A DNA stretch of 64,000 bases from Marinomonas spartinae (GTDB taxonomy: Bacteria > Pseudomonadota > Gammaproteobacteria > Pseudomonadales > Marinomonadaceae), in assembly GCF_016461715.1 (NCBI RefSeq), contig NZ_JAEMUI010000017.1:51024-115023 (forward strand), in the 5' to 3' direction. Position numbers and translations under genes: made by a program. Under the pieces are notes generated by a model. It worked only from the letters and a program-made list of their open reading frames with translations, searched no databases and was not told where the DNA came from. Numbering within the stretch: the stretch's first letter is position 1; every line of letters starts with the position of its first letter. Positions 1-8,461 of the stretch are shown one piece after another.

Positions 1-48
1 TGGACCGTAATGGACATCAACCTCTTTAAACTCCATCAAGGTTGTCAT
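1..48 (-). CDS. livF: LivF, branched-chain amino acid ABC transporter ATPase (N-terminal fragment)
   Basis: Only the first 16 codons are inside the window (MTTLMEFKEVDVHYGP), which match the usual start of LivF, the second ATPase of the high-affinity leucine/isoleucine/valine importer. The start ATG overlaps the livG stop as ATGA, and a perfect GGAGGTGA ribosome binding site lies just upstream, inside the end of livG. The rest lies beyond the left edge. Identity rests on the short N-terminus plus position as last gene of a livJHMGF array. Confidence 0.85.
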   Translation of the reverse strand, partial: MTTLMEFKEVDVHYGP

Positions 49-926
49 AGGGTCACCTCCTCACCTTCTTCTGCGCCAAGATACGCCGCAATGACTTTAG
101 GATTATTCTTAATCTCATCTGGATTCCCTTTAGCAATCACTTCACCATGATCCAGTACCACAATATAATCCGAGATATCCATGACCATCCCCATATCATG
201 CTCAATCAGTAACACCGTCGTATTATGCTGATCGCGCAGCACGCGTATCATTTTGGTCAACGCCTCTGTTTCTGAAGGGTTCAACCCCGCTGCGGGCTCA
301 TCCAAGCAAATAATTTCTGGATTGGTACACATCGCACGCGCAATTTCTAAACGGCGCTGCTGCCCATAAGACAATTCACCCGCCAAGCGGTTAGCAAACT
401 CTGTCAAATCCACCACGCCCAACCAATAGAAAGCACGTTCAAGGGCTTCTTCTTCAGATTGCTGATACGAAGGTGTGTTTAAAATGCCTGCTAGCAAATT
501 ACGGTTCACTCGCATATGTTGAGCAACTAATAAGTTCTCAACCACAGACATTTCTTTAAACAGACGTATATTTTGAAACGTACGAGACAAACCCGCACGG
601 TTTACCAGATGCGACCCACCAAACATTTTGTATTTCAAACGTTTTAAAAAAGCGACAGGGGAAATAAAGTCAGTCGCCTTAAATGGCTCACCCAACACTT
701 TAATAACACTGGTGTCTTTGCCATTCGCTGACAACATAATGTTTCCACCTGTTGCCTTATAAAAGCCAGTCAGACAATTGAACACCGTTGTTTTCCCCGC
801 GCCATTTGGGCCAATTAAAGCCGACACCGAACCACGTTTTATATTAAACGTCACATCATTAAGGGCTTTGATACCACCAAAGTGCATGACCAAGTTTTCT
901 ACTTTTAAGATGTTCTCTTGGCTCAT
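45..926 (-). CDS. livG: LivG, branched-chain amino acid ABC transporter ATPase
   Basis: Cytoplasmic ATPase that powers uptake of branched-chain amino acids with LivF, LivH and LivM. Walker A is GPNGAGKT at residues 39-46, the ABC signature LSYGQQ at 185-190 and Walker B IICLDE at 205-210. The C-terminus has the LivG-type switch-His region (LLIEHDMGMVMD). At 293 residues it is about 35-40 longer than typical LivG (around 255); the extra length falls at roughly residues 65-110, between Walker A and the Q-loop region (RTFQNIRLF). It overlaps livM upstream and livF downstream by ATGA, so translation is probably coupled. Substrate preference among branched-chain or other amino acids cannot be read from the ATPase. 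Confidence 0.95.
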   Translation of the reverse strand: MSQENILKVENLVMHFGGIKALNDVTFNIKRGSVSALIGPNGAGKTTVFNCLTGFYKATGGNIMLSANGKDTSVIKVLGEPFKATDFISPVAFLKRLKYKMFGGSHLVNRAGLSRTFQNIRLFKEMSVVENLLVAQHMRVNRNLLAGILNTPSYQQSEEEALERAFYWLGVVDLTEFANRLAGELSYGQQRRLEIARAMCTNPEIICLDEPAAGLNPSETEALTKMIRVLRDQHNTTVLLIEHDMGMVMDISDYIVVLDHGEVIAKGNPDEIKNNPKVIAAYLGAEEGEEVTL

Positions 927-2194
927 TTCACCACCCCTTCTTTCCGAGCAAAACCACGTCGAGTGATACGAACAAGACCACGAGGTTTCCAGATCATCAT
1001 AACGACCATCAAAATTCCGAATAACAAAATACGATATTGCGCTACCTCTCTTAACAACTCAGGCAATACCGTCAAACAGAAGGCGGCAATCACCACACCC
1101 ACCGTTGACCCCATCCCGCCAAGAACGACAATGGCAAGAATCAAAGCAGATTCAAAAAAGGTAAATGAAGTGGGGTTAATAAAGCCTTGATAGGTCGCAA
1201 AGAACACTCCTGCAATACCTGCCGTGGCAGCTCCCATCATGAATGCAGATAACTTAACCAATACATGATTAAGGCCGAGCGAGCGACAAGCAATCTCATC
1301 TTCACGCAAGGCTTCCCAAGCTCTGCCAATAGGCATTTTCACCAAACGATGTTTGATAAACAGCACCGCCCATACAACGACAAACAAGACCAAATAGACA
1401 AACATGTACTTATGAGCAGAATCATAAGGTACATTAAAGTACTCATGAAAGGTTTCGCCATGGGCAGAACGCCGCTTAAACTCTAAGCCAAATAAAGTCG
1501 GCGCAGGAGCTGTGATACCATTTGGCCCATGGGTAAATGACTGCCAGTTGGTGAGCACCAAACGAATAATCTCACCGAAACCAAGCGTGACGATAGCAAG
1601 ATAATCACCGTGCATTCGAAGCACAGGGAAACCCAAAATTGCCCCTGCACACGCGGCTAAAATCGCCGCAATTGGCAACATGGACCAAAATCCCAAGCCA
1701 AGATGATTATACCCTAGTGCTAAACCATAGGCGCCAATGGCATAGAAACCCACGAAACCTAAATCTAATAGGCCAGCCAGCCCCACAACGATATTAAGGC
1801 CCAGCCCCAGTAAGACATAAATCAAACCTAAAATAACAATCGTGAGCACATACTTGGAAGCAATGAAGGGCACTAAAAGACCAATGACCATGACTAGTGG
1901 AATAATCCAAACCATTTTGGATTTATGATTTGGGGGTAAGACAGTCACACCATCGTCATTATTGGCATAACGAAATGCCATCATCTTACCTCGATGTGTT
2001 TGAAAGAAAGTCGACATCAAAAAACGCCCAACAAACACAATCGCAACAATCACGAATACTCGATCAAAGCTCAGCTTAAATTGGTAACCATTGAGAACGA
2101 TCCCCATGATGGGTCCGAAAACCACCAGTGCCATCAACGCAGCGATAATGGCATCAGTCCCACTTTTTTTGTAACTAATATCAGTCTGAGTCAT
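923..2194 (-). CDS. livM: LivM, branched-chain amino acid ABC transporter permease
   Basis: Inner-membrane permease subunit (BPD_transp_2 family). It is very hydrophobic, with two N-terminal membrane segments before the core that begins near residue 95 (VMVIGLLVPF). The core holds the family motifs GLNIVVGLAGLLDLG and the EAA-like cytoplasmic loop GRAWEALREDEIACRSLG around residues 290-310, which contacts the ATPases. At 423 residues it matches the long LivM/BraE form. It begins one base after the livH stop and overlaps livG by four bases, so it is an internal gene of one livHMGF transcript. Confidence 0.95.
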   Translation of the reverse strand: MTQTDISYKKSGTDAIIAALMALVVFGPIMGIVLNGYQFKLSFDRVFVIVAIVFVGRFLMSTFFQTHRGKMMAFRYANNDDGVTVLPPNHKSKMVWIIPLVMVIGLLVPFIASKYVLTIVILGLIYVLLGLGLNIVVGLAGLLDLGFVGFYAIGAYGLALGYNHLGLGFWSMLPIAAILAACAGAILGFPVLRMHGDYLAIVTLGFGEIIRLVLTNWQSFTHGPNGITAPAPTLFGLEFKRRSAHGETFHEYFNVPYDSAHKYMFVYLVLFVVVWAVLFIKHRLVKMPIGRAWEALREDEIACRSLGLNHVLVKLSAFMMGAATAGIAGVFFATYQGFINPTSFTFFESALILAIVVLGGMGSTVGVVIAAFCLTVLPELLREVAQYRILLFGILMVVMMIWKPRGLVRITRRGFARKEGVVK

Positions 2195-3106
2195 TTACAC
2201 TTTCTCCACGGCAGGTTTACCAAGAAGACCACTTGGACGAATAATCAAAATAAGCACAAGTAGAGAGAAAGAAAACACATCCTTATAGTCAGAACTGATT
2301 AAGCCTGCAAATAAGGATTCGGACAACCCAAGAATTATGCCGCCAAGCATAGCACCAGGTAATGATCCAATACCGCCAAGCACCGCAGCAGTAAAGGCTT
2401 TAATCCCCATAATAAAGCCGATATAGAAATCAAACGAACCATAATCCAAGGTCACCAAAACACCGGCTAAGGCAGCCATAGAAGAACCAATGACGAACAC
2501 GGAAGAGATCACTTTGTCAGTATCAATCCCCAAAATTGACGCCATTTTCCTATCTTGTTGCGTCGCACGACACATACGCCCCAACTTGGTTTTTTGAATG
2601 ATGTAAGTCAAAACCCCCATGCCGGCAAAGGCAATCAACAAAATCAATATTTTCAGATAAGTAATTTGTACAAAACCATCACCTACATGAAAACGAATGG
2701 CTCCAGACAATAACGTTGGTACACCTTGTTGATTAGGACCCTGGCTCAGCTGCACATAGTTTTGCAGAATTAACGACATCCCAATCGCAGAAATCAAAAC
2801 AGAAAGACGGCTTGAATTTCGCAGTGGACGATATGCCACCCGCTCGATCACCCAACCATACGCCCCTGTGACAATAATCGTAAAAATCAACGTGCCAATC
2901 AGTATGAAAGGAAAAGATTGCACACCAAAAAAAGTCAGTAACGCAATCGCAATGGCGGTGAGATAAGCCGAGACCATGTAAACATCGCCATGGGCGAAGT
3001 TAATCATCCCAATAATGCCGTATACCATTGTGTAACCGATTGCAATAAGTCCATAAACAGAACCGAGAGTTAGCCCATTAACCAACTGCTGGAGAACGAT
3101 ATCCAT
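2195..3106 (-). CDS. livH: LivH, branched-chain amino acid ABC transporter permease
   Basis: Second permease of the importer; 303 residues, the usual length for LivH/BraD. It opens with the characteristic QQLVNGLTLGSVYGLIAIG motif, followed by MVYGIIGMINFAHGD. The cytoplasmic coupling loop is GRMCRATQQDRKMASILGID around residues 180-200. About eight membrane segments can be seen. It follows livJ after an 88-bp gap containing a strong hairpin, and abuts livM directly, so partial termination after livJ probably sets a high binding-protein to permease ratio. Confidence 0.95.
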   Translation of the reverse strand: MDIVLQQLVNGLTLGSVYGLIAIGYTMVYGIIGMINFAHGDVYMVSAYLTAIAIALLTFFGVQSFPFILIGTLIFTIIVTGAYGWVIERVAYRPLRNSSRLSVLISAIGMSLILQNYVQLSQGPNQQGVPTLLSGAIRFHVGDGFVQITYLKILILLIAFAGMGVLTYIIQKTKLGRMCRATQQDRKMASILGIDTDKVISSVFVIGSSMAALAGVLVTLDYGSFDFYIGFIMGIKAFTAAVLGGIGSLPGAMLGGIILGLSESLFAGLISSDYKDVFSFSLLVLILIIRPSGLLGKPAVEKV

Positions 3107-3142
3107 CGCAAAACCTCATGGGGGGAATAAAACTAAAAACAG

Positions 3143-3170
3143 GCTCATTGGTATCTATATACCAATGAGC
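3143..3170 (-). terminator. Intercistronic hairpin between livJ and livH
   Basis: Perfect 12-bp stem GCTCATTGGTAT/ATACCAATGAGC with a 4-base loop. Read on the minus strand it is followed by CTGTTTTTAGTTTTA. It sits 24 bp after the livJ stop and before the livH start, so it most likely acts as a leaky terminator or as a 3' stabiliser for livJ mRNA. Confidence 0.75.
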
Positions 3171-3194
3171 AAGTGAACAAACTAATTAGGGCAA

Positions 3195-4307
3195 TTAGTC
3201 AAGTTGATGGTATTTACCTTTATCATCCCACTTATACATGACGTAGTCGGATACGGTTAGGTCACCTTTTTTATCAAAGGTTTTCTTACCCATAACAGTA
3301 TTTACTGAGTGAGAGTGTAACCACTGCGCAGCTTTGACTGGGTCAAGCTTCTCATGACCTAGCGCGTCTGCCACTACTTGCATCGCAGTGTAGGCGTAAA
3401 GCGTGTAGCCTTCTGGCTCATAACCACTATCACGAAATTCTTTAACAACGGCTTTACCTGCAGGGTAGCTAGTTGGATTAGCGCCAAAGGTCATGTAGAC
3501 GCCATTGGCGTATTTAGCACCACCCGCCACTGTTACAAACTCATCGGATACGATACCGTCACCAGACATAAAAATGGCTTTTGAACCTTGATCACGAAGC
3601 TGACGAACCAATGGACCCGCTTCAGAATGCAGGCCACCAAAGTAAACCAAGTCGGCGTTTACTGAACGAATTTTAGTCACCAAGGCATTGAAGTCTTTCT
3701 CACCACGAGTCAAACCTTCATACATCACTTCTTTAACACCATAACCATTCAGGGTTTTTTTCATGGCATCAGCCAAGCCTTTACCATAAGTGGTTTTATC
3801 ATTAATGATAGCAACACGTTTGGCTTTTAATGTATCCACAATATAGGTTGCGGCAACATCACCTTGCTGATCATCACGACCACAAACACGGAATACATTT
3901 GGCAGTCCTCGATCAGTCAAGATAGGACTAGTAGAAGCAGGGTTAACCATCAACACGCCAGCGTCAGCGTAAACGTTTGATGCAGGAATACTAGAAGAGG
4001 AACAGAAGTGACCGACCACCGCTACGACATTGTCAGAGTCCACTAATCGGTTTGCAACAGACAAGGCTTGTTTTGGTTCACAAGCATCGTCTGCTTTAAT
4101 CAAGTTAATCTTTTCACCATCAATACCGCCTGCGGCATTAATGTCTTCCGCTGCTTTTTTGGCACCTTCCCATAGCTGCTTACCAAACGCCGCATTGGCA
4201 CCGGTAAATGGACCCGCCACACCGATATTCACATCGGCTTGCGCTAAGGTTGCTGCACCAGCTACCGCAATAGAAAGTAACGTTTTTCTTAAAACCGCAT
4301 TTGACAT
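3195..4307 (-). CDS. livJ: LivJ/LivK-type periplasmic branched-chain amino acid binding protein
   Basis: Periplasmic ligand-binding subunit of the importer. The start at 4307 is chosen because GGGAGCT lies 8 bases upstream and the product then begins with a normal signal peptide (MSNAVLRKTLLSIAVAGAATLAQA, cleavage after AQA). A longer reading frame to 4433 would add 42 unlikely residues. The mature protein (DVNIGVAGPFTGANAAFGKQ) has the type I periplasmic-binding fold of the Leu/Ile/Val family, with VNPASTSP and DKTTYGKGLAD. First gene of the operon; the downstream hairpin suggests it is expressed more strongly than the membrane parts. LivJ and LivK cannot be told apart here. Confidence 0.92.
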   Translation of the reverse strand: MSNAVLRKTLLSIAVAGAATLAQADVNIGVAGPFTGANAAFGKQLWEGAKKAAEDINAAGGIDGEKINLIKADDACEPKQALSVANRLVDSDNVVAVVGHFCSSSSIPASNVYADAGVLMVNPASTSPILTDRGLPNVFRVCGRDDQQGDVAATYIVDTLKAKRVAIINDKTTYGKGLADAMKKTLNGYGVKEVMYEGLTRGEKDFNALVTKIRSVNADLVYFGGLHSEAGPLVRQLRDQGSKAIFMSGDGIVSDEFVTVAGGAKYANGVYMTFGANPTSYPAGKAVVKEFRDSGYEPEGYTLYAYTAMQVVADALGHEKLDPVKAAQWLHSHSVNTVMGKKTFDKKGDLTVSDYVMYKWDDKGKYHQLD

Positions 4308-4445
4308 GTTCAGAGCTCCCACTTTTTTGTTTATCGTTTTTATTAAATAGCAAGAAGCGTTCCAGAAAATTAAAACCAAAGAAATGATGGTAAAAATGGA
4401 ACTATTTATTTTTTTTATAAAAAATGTGCACACTTTTCACACACA

Positions 4446-4474
4446 AGATTAATCCGTGCACAAAAATTGGTCAA
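4446..4474 (-). promoter_or_regulatory. Candidate sigma-70 promoter of livJ
   Basis: Minus strand TTGACC (4469-4474) and TAATCT (4446-4451) with 17-bp spacing, about 140 bp before the livJ start. The -35 is good, the -10 weak. Confidence 0.35.
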
Positions 4475-4837
4475 TATAAAAAAGACAAATCTATGAAATA
4501 AAATAGGGAATTTGGCCGACAAGAAAGCACAAAACACCATAGATTAAGAGATTTTAAGGATTATATTTCAAACAATAGAAAGCGTCGCACCGAAAAAAGG
4601 CAATAATCGATGTAAGGAAAGGCAAAACAACAAGACTTCACAGGTTATTTGTGTCAAGACATTGTCATCTCTTAAATATAGACAAAAAGCACAGAAAAGT
4701 TTGTCAAAAAACTCCGCTTTTCTATCAAAAAACTCTGGAAACTGTCTTTTTTAGCAAAATAGTGAGCCAGCCTTTTTGCAACATCACGAACCAACGCCTT
4801 AACACTCCATAGAAGAGCTCAATAGAAAAACGCACTT

Positions 4838-4869
4838 TTGAGGCTGCTCTAGAACCAGAGCAGCCTCAA
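4838..4869 (-). terminator. Terminator of the gpmI-envC-ctpA-yibQ operon
   Basis: A 13-bp perfect stem, TTGAGGCTGCTCT/AGAGCAGCCTCAA, with a 6-base loop starts 21 bp beyond the stop of the deacetylase gene. Read on the minus strand it is followed by AAGTGCGTTTTTC. Strong intrinsic terminator. Confidence 0.8.
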
Positions 4870-4890
4870 TAAATGATCTAGATGAGCCAC

Positions 4891-5925
4891 CTATAGAGAA
4901 GGGGCGTGATAGCTGAGTATCTGCGATAGAGGCACCAGAACAACATCATCCTTATTGAGTTGCGTTAAACGCTTCTTCAAATAAGACAAAGTTTCTGGAT
5001 AGGGATGGCCAATTGCCATGGCTTGACCACGATGTTTTGCTAGCTTAATCAACCGAGAAAACTGACGATCTATGGCTTTTTCCGTGCGAATGTTATCCAA
5101 AAAAACATCCCGCGTGGTGGTTTTCAGACCATATCTCTTCGCTGTTACCCCCGCCACACTATGAGAAGACGTTAAACTGTCTATAAAAAACAAATGGTGC
5201 TGTTTCAAAGTCTGCATCACCCAATCCATCGACTGCTGATCGGCAGTCAGCAAACTTCCCATGTGATTGTTCACCCCTTGAATACCAGGCAGGCTGTCGA
5301 TATCTTTCGTCAACGCAGTTTTTAGCTCCGTTTCCGACATCCGCGCATACAATCCGCCAGGCCCTAACTTCAACTCCCTTTCATTTTCCATCGGCGCATG
5401 CAGCATGGTGAGTCGTCCTTGCTCTTTGGAACGCACTGCCGTTTGATGAGCAAACGGCGTCATTGGTAGAATGGCTAATGCCACTTCTTTAGGTAACTGT
5501 AAAGCCCCTAACATTCCTCTGCGATTATAACCAAGGTCATCAATCAAAATCGCAATCCTCACTTTTCGACCAAGCAAAGACGAATCACGAGATAACGTGG
5601 ATGATTCAGGCTTTTGTCCCTCGACCACACGATCATCAATGGTTTGTAGCATCAACGGACGATCATCATCTTGCTGCTCAGGGTTCAAAGCATCAAACAT
5701 TATAAACTCTGATTGATCTTTCCCTGATGGCTCCATTGCACTTTTCAACGGAGCTGTCAGCGACGCTAACCAAGAGGTTAAGGCAGGAAAACTCACTGAC
5801 TCCGTCGAAACCTGAGCATGATAAGGTACAGGATGACTTTCATGAGCAAACAACGCACAGGCAGTCAAGCCTATATAGAGCGAGACAAACAAGCGCATCA
5901 TTCGCTTGATCGGAACAACTTTCAC
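4891..5925 (-). CDS. Divergent polysaccharide deacetylase family protein (YibQ-like)
   Basis: Secreted or periplasmic protein of the divergent polysaccharide deacetylase (DUF610/YibQ) family. The start at GTG 5925 is chosen because GAGAG lies 7 bases upstream; TTG 5940 (overlapping the ctpA stop) and ATG 5901 are alternatives. A signal sequence follows (RLFVSLYIGLTACALFA). The catalytic-type domain begins near VRIAILIDDLGYNRRGM and keeps LAILPMTPFAHQTA, MLHAPMEN, GVNNHMGS and the C-terminal AIGHPYPETL. Its position behind envC and ctpA matches the E. coli order gpmM-envC-yibQ, with ctpA added. Role is probably in cell-wall or envelope maintenance; the substrate is unknown. Confidence 0.85.
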   Translation of the reverse strand: MKVVPIKRMMRLFVSLYIGLTACALFAHESHPVPYHAQVSTESVSFPALTSWLASLTAPLKSAMEPSGKDQSEFIMFDALNPEQQDDDRPLMLQTIDDRVVEGQKPESSTLSRDSSLLGRKVRIAILIDDLGYNRRGMLGALQLPKEVALAILPMTPFAHQTAVRSKEQGRLTMLHAPMENERELKLGPGGLYARMSETELKTALTKDIDSLPGIQGVNNHMGSLLTADQQSMDWVMQTLKQHHLFFIDSLTSSHSVAGVTAKRYGLKTTTRDVFLDNIRTEKAIDRQFSRLIKLAKHRGQAMAIGHPYPETLSYLKKRLTQLNKDDVVLVPLSQILSYHAPSL

Positions 5926-5936
5926 AATAAACTCTC

Positions 5937-7250
5937 TCAAGAACGGTGATCAAACTTAGGTAGTGTTTTCAAAATTGTCACCGCTTGAAACAACTGAAAA
6001 TCTTTTTTCGCTAACTCACTTAACTTAACCCCTTGCGTGTCAAAGCGATCCGCTCCACCTGTTCCATTACTTAAATGTCCACTTAATTCAGACTCTTTGA
6101 CGATGAAAGGCTCTTTGGTCAAGCTTAGAGTAGCTTGCGGAACAACAAGGTCAGGAGTAATACCCTGCGCTTGGATAGATCGTCCATTAGGTGTGTAATA
6201 CAGGGCGGTCGTCAACTTGACAGCAGCGCCATTCGATAAAGGAATCACCGTTTGCACAGAGCCTTTACCAAAGGTATTCGTTCCTAGGATCAAACCGCGA
6301 TGATGATCTTGCAAAGCACCTGAAACAATCTCGGAGGCGGATGCCGACCCTTGGTTGACAAGCACGACTAAAGGCACATTAGGCAACAGGGTGTTTTTCG
6401 TTGTTGCTCTAAATTGGCTGTTCGACGCGTCATCTCGGCCTTTGGTGTAGACAATCATACCTTTATTGATAAAGGCATCAACAACGCCCACTGCGGCTTG
6501 TAACACCCCACCTGGGTTGTTTCTAAGATCCAACACAACTCCCTTAATCGGCTTTTGCTTTTTCAGCTTATTAATCGCATGATAAAACTCTTGAGCCGTA
6601 TCTCCCTGAAACTGGCTGATGCGGAAGTAGGCAATGTTATCCCCTAGCCATTTTGTCGATACACTATTATCGGCAATCATCTGGCGTTCAAGGCTAAAAT
6701 GTTTGATCTCACCATGGCGCTCTATATCAAGAGACAATGTCGTGCCTGCGTCACCACGCATCAAATTCATGACATCCTCAAAGCTCATGTTGGTAACCAC
6801 TGTATTGCCTACCTTCACAATCACATCACCAGGTAAGATGCCTGCTTTCGCAGCGGGAGACCCATCAATGGGAGAGACAATCACTAGCTTATTGTCCTTC
6901 AATTCCACTTCAACTCCGACTCCAGCGTATTCCCCTGTCGTCAGCTGATCAAAATCTTTCACTTCCTCTTTCGTCAAGTACTCAGAATGGGGATCCAAGC
7001 CAGCTACCATGCCTTTGAGTGCTTTATTGAGAATTTGTTGATCCGACATGGGGTGTACATAGTTGTCACGGATCGTTTCAAAGGTCTCCACAAATGCTTG
7101 TATTTGCGACAACGGCAATGTCGAGTTCTCCACTCCTTTATCGTTGACTGCAACCGCCTTCTTGGCACTAGAGGTATCCGCTGCGAAACTTGGCTGCATA
7201 GAAAACGCCACCAATAAACACACCACTCCACGACTTAAGAACTTCATCAT
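5937..7250 (-). CDS. ctpA: C-terminal processing peptidase, S41 family
   Basis: Periplasmic serine protease of the CtpA/Prc family that processes envelope proteins and cell-wall enzymes. It has a signal peptide to residue 23 (SFA/AD), a PDZ domain around residues 103-185 (GEYAGVGVEVELKDNKL, GILPGDVIVKVG) and the S41 domain behind it. The catalytic serine is in GSASASE (301-307) and the lysine in FGKGSVQ (K329). AGGA precedes the ATG by 7 bases. It lies between envC and the YibQ-like gene, an order seen in many gammaproteobacteria, so it is probably part of the septal peptidoglycan-remodelling operon. Confidence 0.93.
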   Translation of the reverse strand: MMKFLSRGVVCLLVAFSMQPSFAADTSSAKKAVAVNDKGVENSTLPLSQIQAFVETFETIRDNYVHPMSDQQILNKALKGMVAGLDPHSEYLTKEEVKDFDQLTTGEYAGVGVEVELKDNKLVIVSPIDGSPAAKAGILPGDVIVKVGNTVVTNMSFEDVMNLMRGDAGTTLSLDIERHGEIKHFSLERQMIADNSVSTKWLGDNIAYFRISQFQGDTAQEFYHAINKLKKQKPIKGVVLDLRNNPGGVLQAAVGVVDAFINKGMIVYTKGRDDASNSQFRATTKNTLLPNVPLVVLVNQGSASASEIVSGALQDHHRGLILGTNTFGKGSVQTVIPLSNGAAVKLTTALYYTPNGRSIQAQGITPDLVVPQATLSLTKEPFIVKESELSGHLSNGTGGADRFDTQGVKLSELAKKDFQLFQAVTILKTLPKFDHRS

Positions 7251-7304
7251 ACTTTTTCCTGTTGTTATCTTTGGTGACTCATATTAGGGATGAGCCGCCC
7301 TCCA

Positions 7305-8453
7305 CTAACGCCGTCTTAGCCACGCGAGTGGCTTAAGCGGCGTACCATCATGACGAATAGCAAAAAACAATGCGGGTTCAGAACGACCACCCGAGCTACC
7401 AACGGTGGCAATCACATCATTCGCATTGACCCACTCACCGACTTCTTTAAGCAAACTTTGGTTGTAACCATACAAAGACATATAGCCATTGCCATGGTCG
7501 ATAATAAGTAAAAAGCCAAACCCTCTTAACCAGTCGGCAAACACCACACGTCCATTGAAAATGGCATGAACTGGCTCACCTTCTTTACCTTTTAACGTCA
7601 CCCCACCTAAATTGATACTGCCATCCGAGGGCAGTTCAACCAAGGGTCTAAGTGGTGGTACTAACTTACCTTTTTGTGATGAAAAAGGCACATCCTGATC
7701 TGGTAATTTTATATCGGCCAACGCTTCTTCAAGCTGTTTCAAGACACTTTCTAATTGCTGCTGATTCTTTTTTAGCTGTTCGGAGCGCTGATTGCCCTTT
7801 TTTAAATCTTGGTCAAGCTTCGCTAATAGCTCACGACGGCTTTGTTTTTCTTTATTTAACTTGTCACGTTGAGCGAGCAAAGAGGCCTGTTCTTGCGCTT
7901 GCTGTGCACGTTGGCTACGGATACTTTTTTCCACCAAGTTGAGATCATTCACTTGGCTGGCGTAACCATTAATAAGGGATTGACGGGCATCGGATACATA
8001 ACGGTTGTACTGAACTAATCGATCCACGTCTTTACCAGAACCGTTCAGCAAAAGCTTAATGGCTTCTTGCTTGCCAGAACGATAAACCGCCCTCAATTGG
8101 GCGGCTATTTGTGAGTTTTGCTGTTGAATACTGAGCTGCAGGTCTCCCTGCTGAATTTTCAGCTTCGAGAGCTGTTTTTCTCCCTTTTTTAAGCTCTCTT
8201 TTAACTGATCAATTTGTTTCATCAAGTGTTGGATGGCTTTTTCTTTGCTCTCCAATTGATTTTCCACATCAGACCGTTGAGATTTCACTTCCTTCATCCA
8301 ACGATTGAGCTTTTGTAGGTCTTTCTTCAGTGCTTCAATTTGTTGCTTTGCTTGCTCTGGTGTTTGTGGTGTGTTTGACGCTGTTGCCGCCCAACTCACA
8401 CTGGACAGCAACAGGAGAACCCAACACAACACATGACGACAAAAAACTGCCAT
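7305..8453 (-). CDS. envC: EnvC-type murein hydrolase activator
   Basis: Periplasmic activator of amidases during septum splitting. It has a signal peptide (VLCWVLLLLSSVSWA), long coiled coils from about residue 30 to 250 (repeated Q/K/L heptads) and a C-terminal LytM/M23 domain at about 270-380. The LytM domain appears degenerate: the usual metal-binding HxH is replaced in ALFFAIRHDG, as expected for EnvC, which activates AmiA/AmiB rather than cutting murein itself. Its ribosome site GAGGTAA overlaps the gpmI stop, so it is coupled to gpmI. Length (382) is normal. Confidence 0.92.
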   Translation of the reverse strand: MAVFCRHVLCWVLLLLSSVSWAATASNTPQTPEQAKQQIEALKKDLQKLNRWMKEVKSQRSDVENQLESKEKAIQHLMKQIDQLKESLKKGEKQLSKLKIQQGDLQLSIQQQNSQIAAQLRAVYRSGKQEAIKLLLNGSGKDVDRLVQYNRYVSDARQSLINGYASQVNDLNLVEKSIRSQRAQQAQEQASLLAQRDKLNKEKQSRRELLAKLDQDLKKGNQRSEQLKKNQQQLESVLKQLEEALADIKLPDQDVPFSSQKGKLVPPLRPLVELPSDGSINLGGVTLKGKEGEPVHAIFNGRVVFADWLRGFGFLLIIDHGNGYMSLYGYNQSLLKEVGEWVNANDVIATVGSSGGRSEPALFFAIRHDGTPLKPLAWLRRR

Positions 8454-8461
8454 CGGTTACC

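Larger units (their letters stand above)
4308..4890. other. 583-bp intergenic region upstream of livJ
   Basis: No gene is visible. It is AT-rich and holds the livJ leader and a weak candidate promoter (TTGACC at 4469-4474, 17-bp spacer, TAATCT at 4446-4451, minus strand). Two GTGCAC hexamers lie near 4428 and 4456. A run of near-repeats of AAAAAACTC occurs near 4710-4735. The far end contains the terminator of the convergent-side operon at 4838-4869. Regulation by Lrp would be expected for liv genes, but I cannot point to a convincing site. Confidence 0.6.

Noticed and set aside
7004..7287. Several overlapping short frames around the start of ctpA
   Set aside because: Out-of-frame readings of the ctpA signal peptide and leader, no ribosome site.
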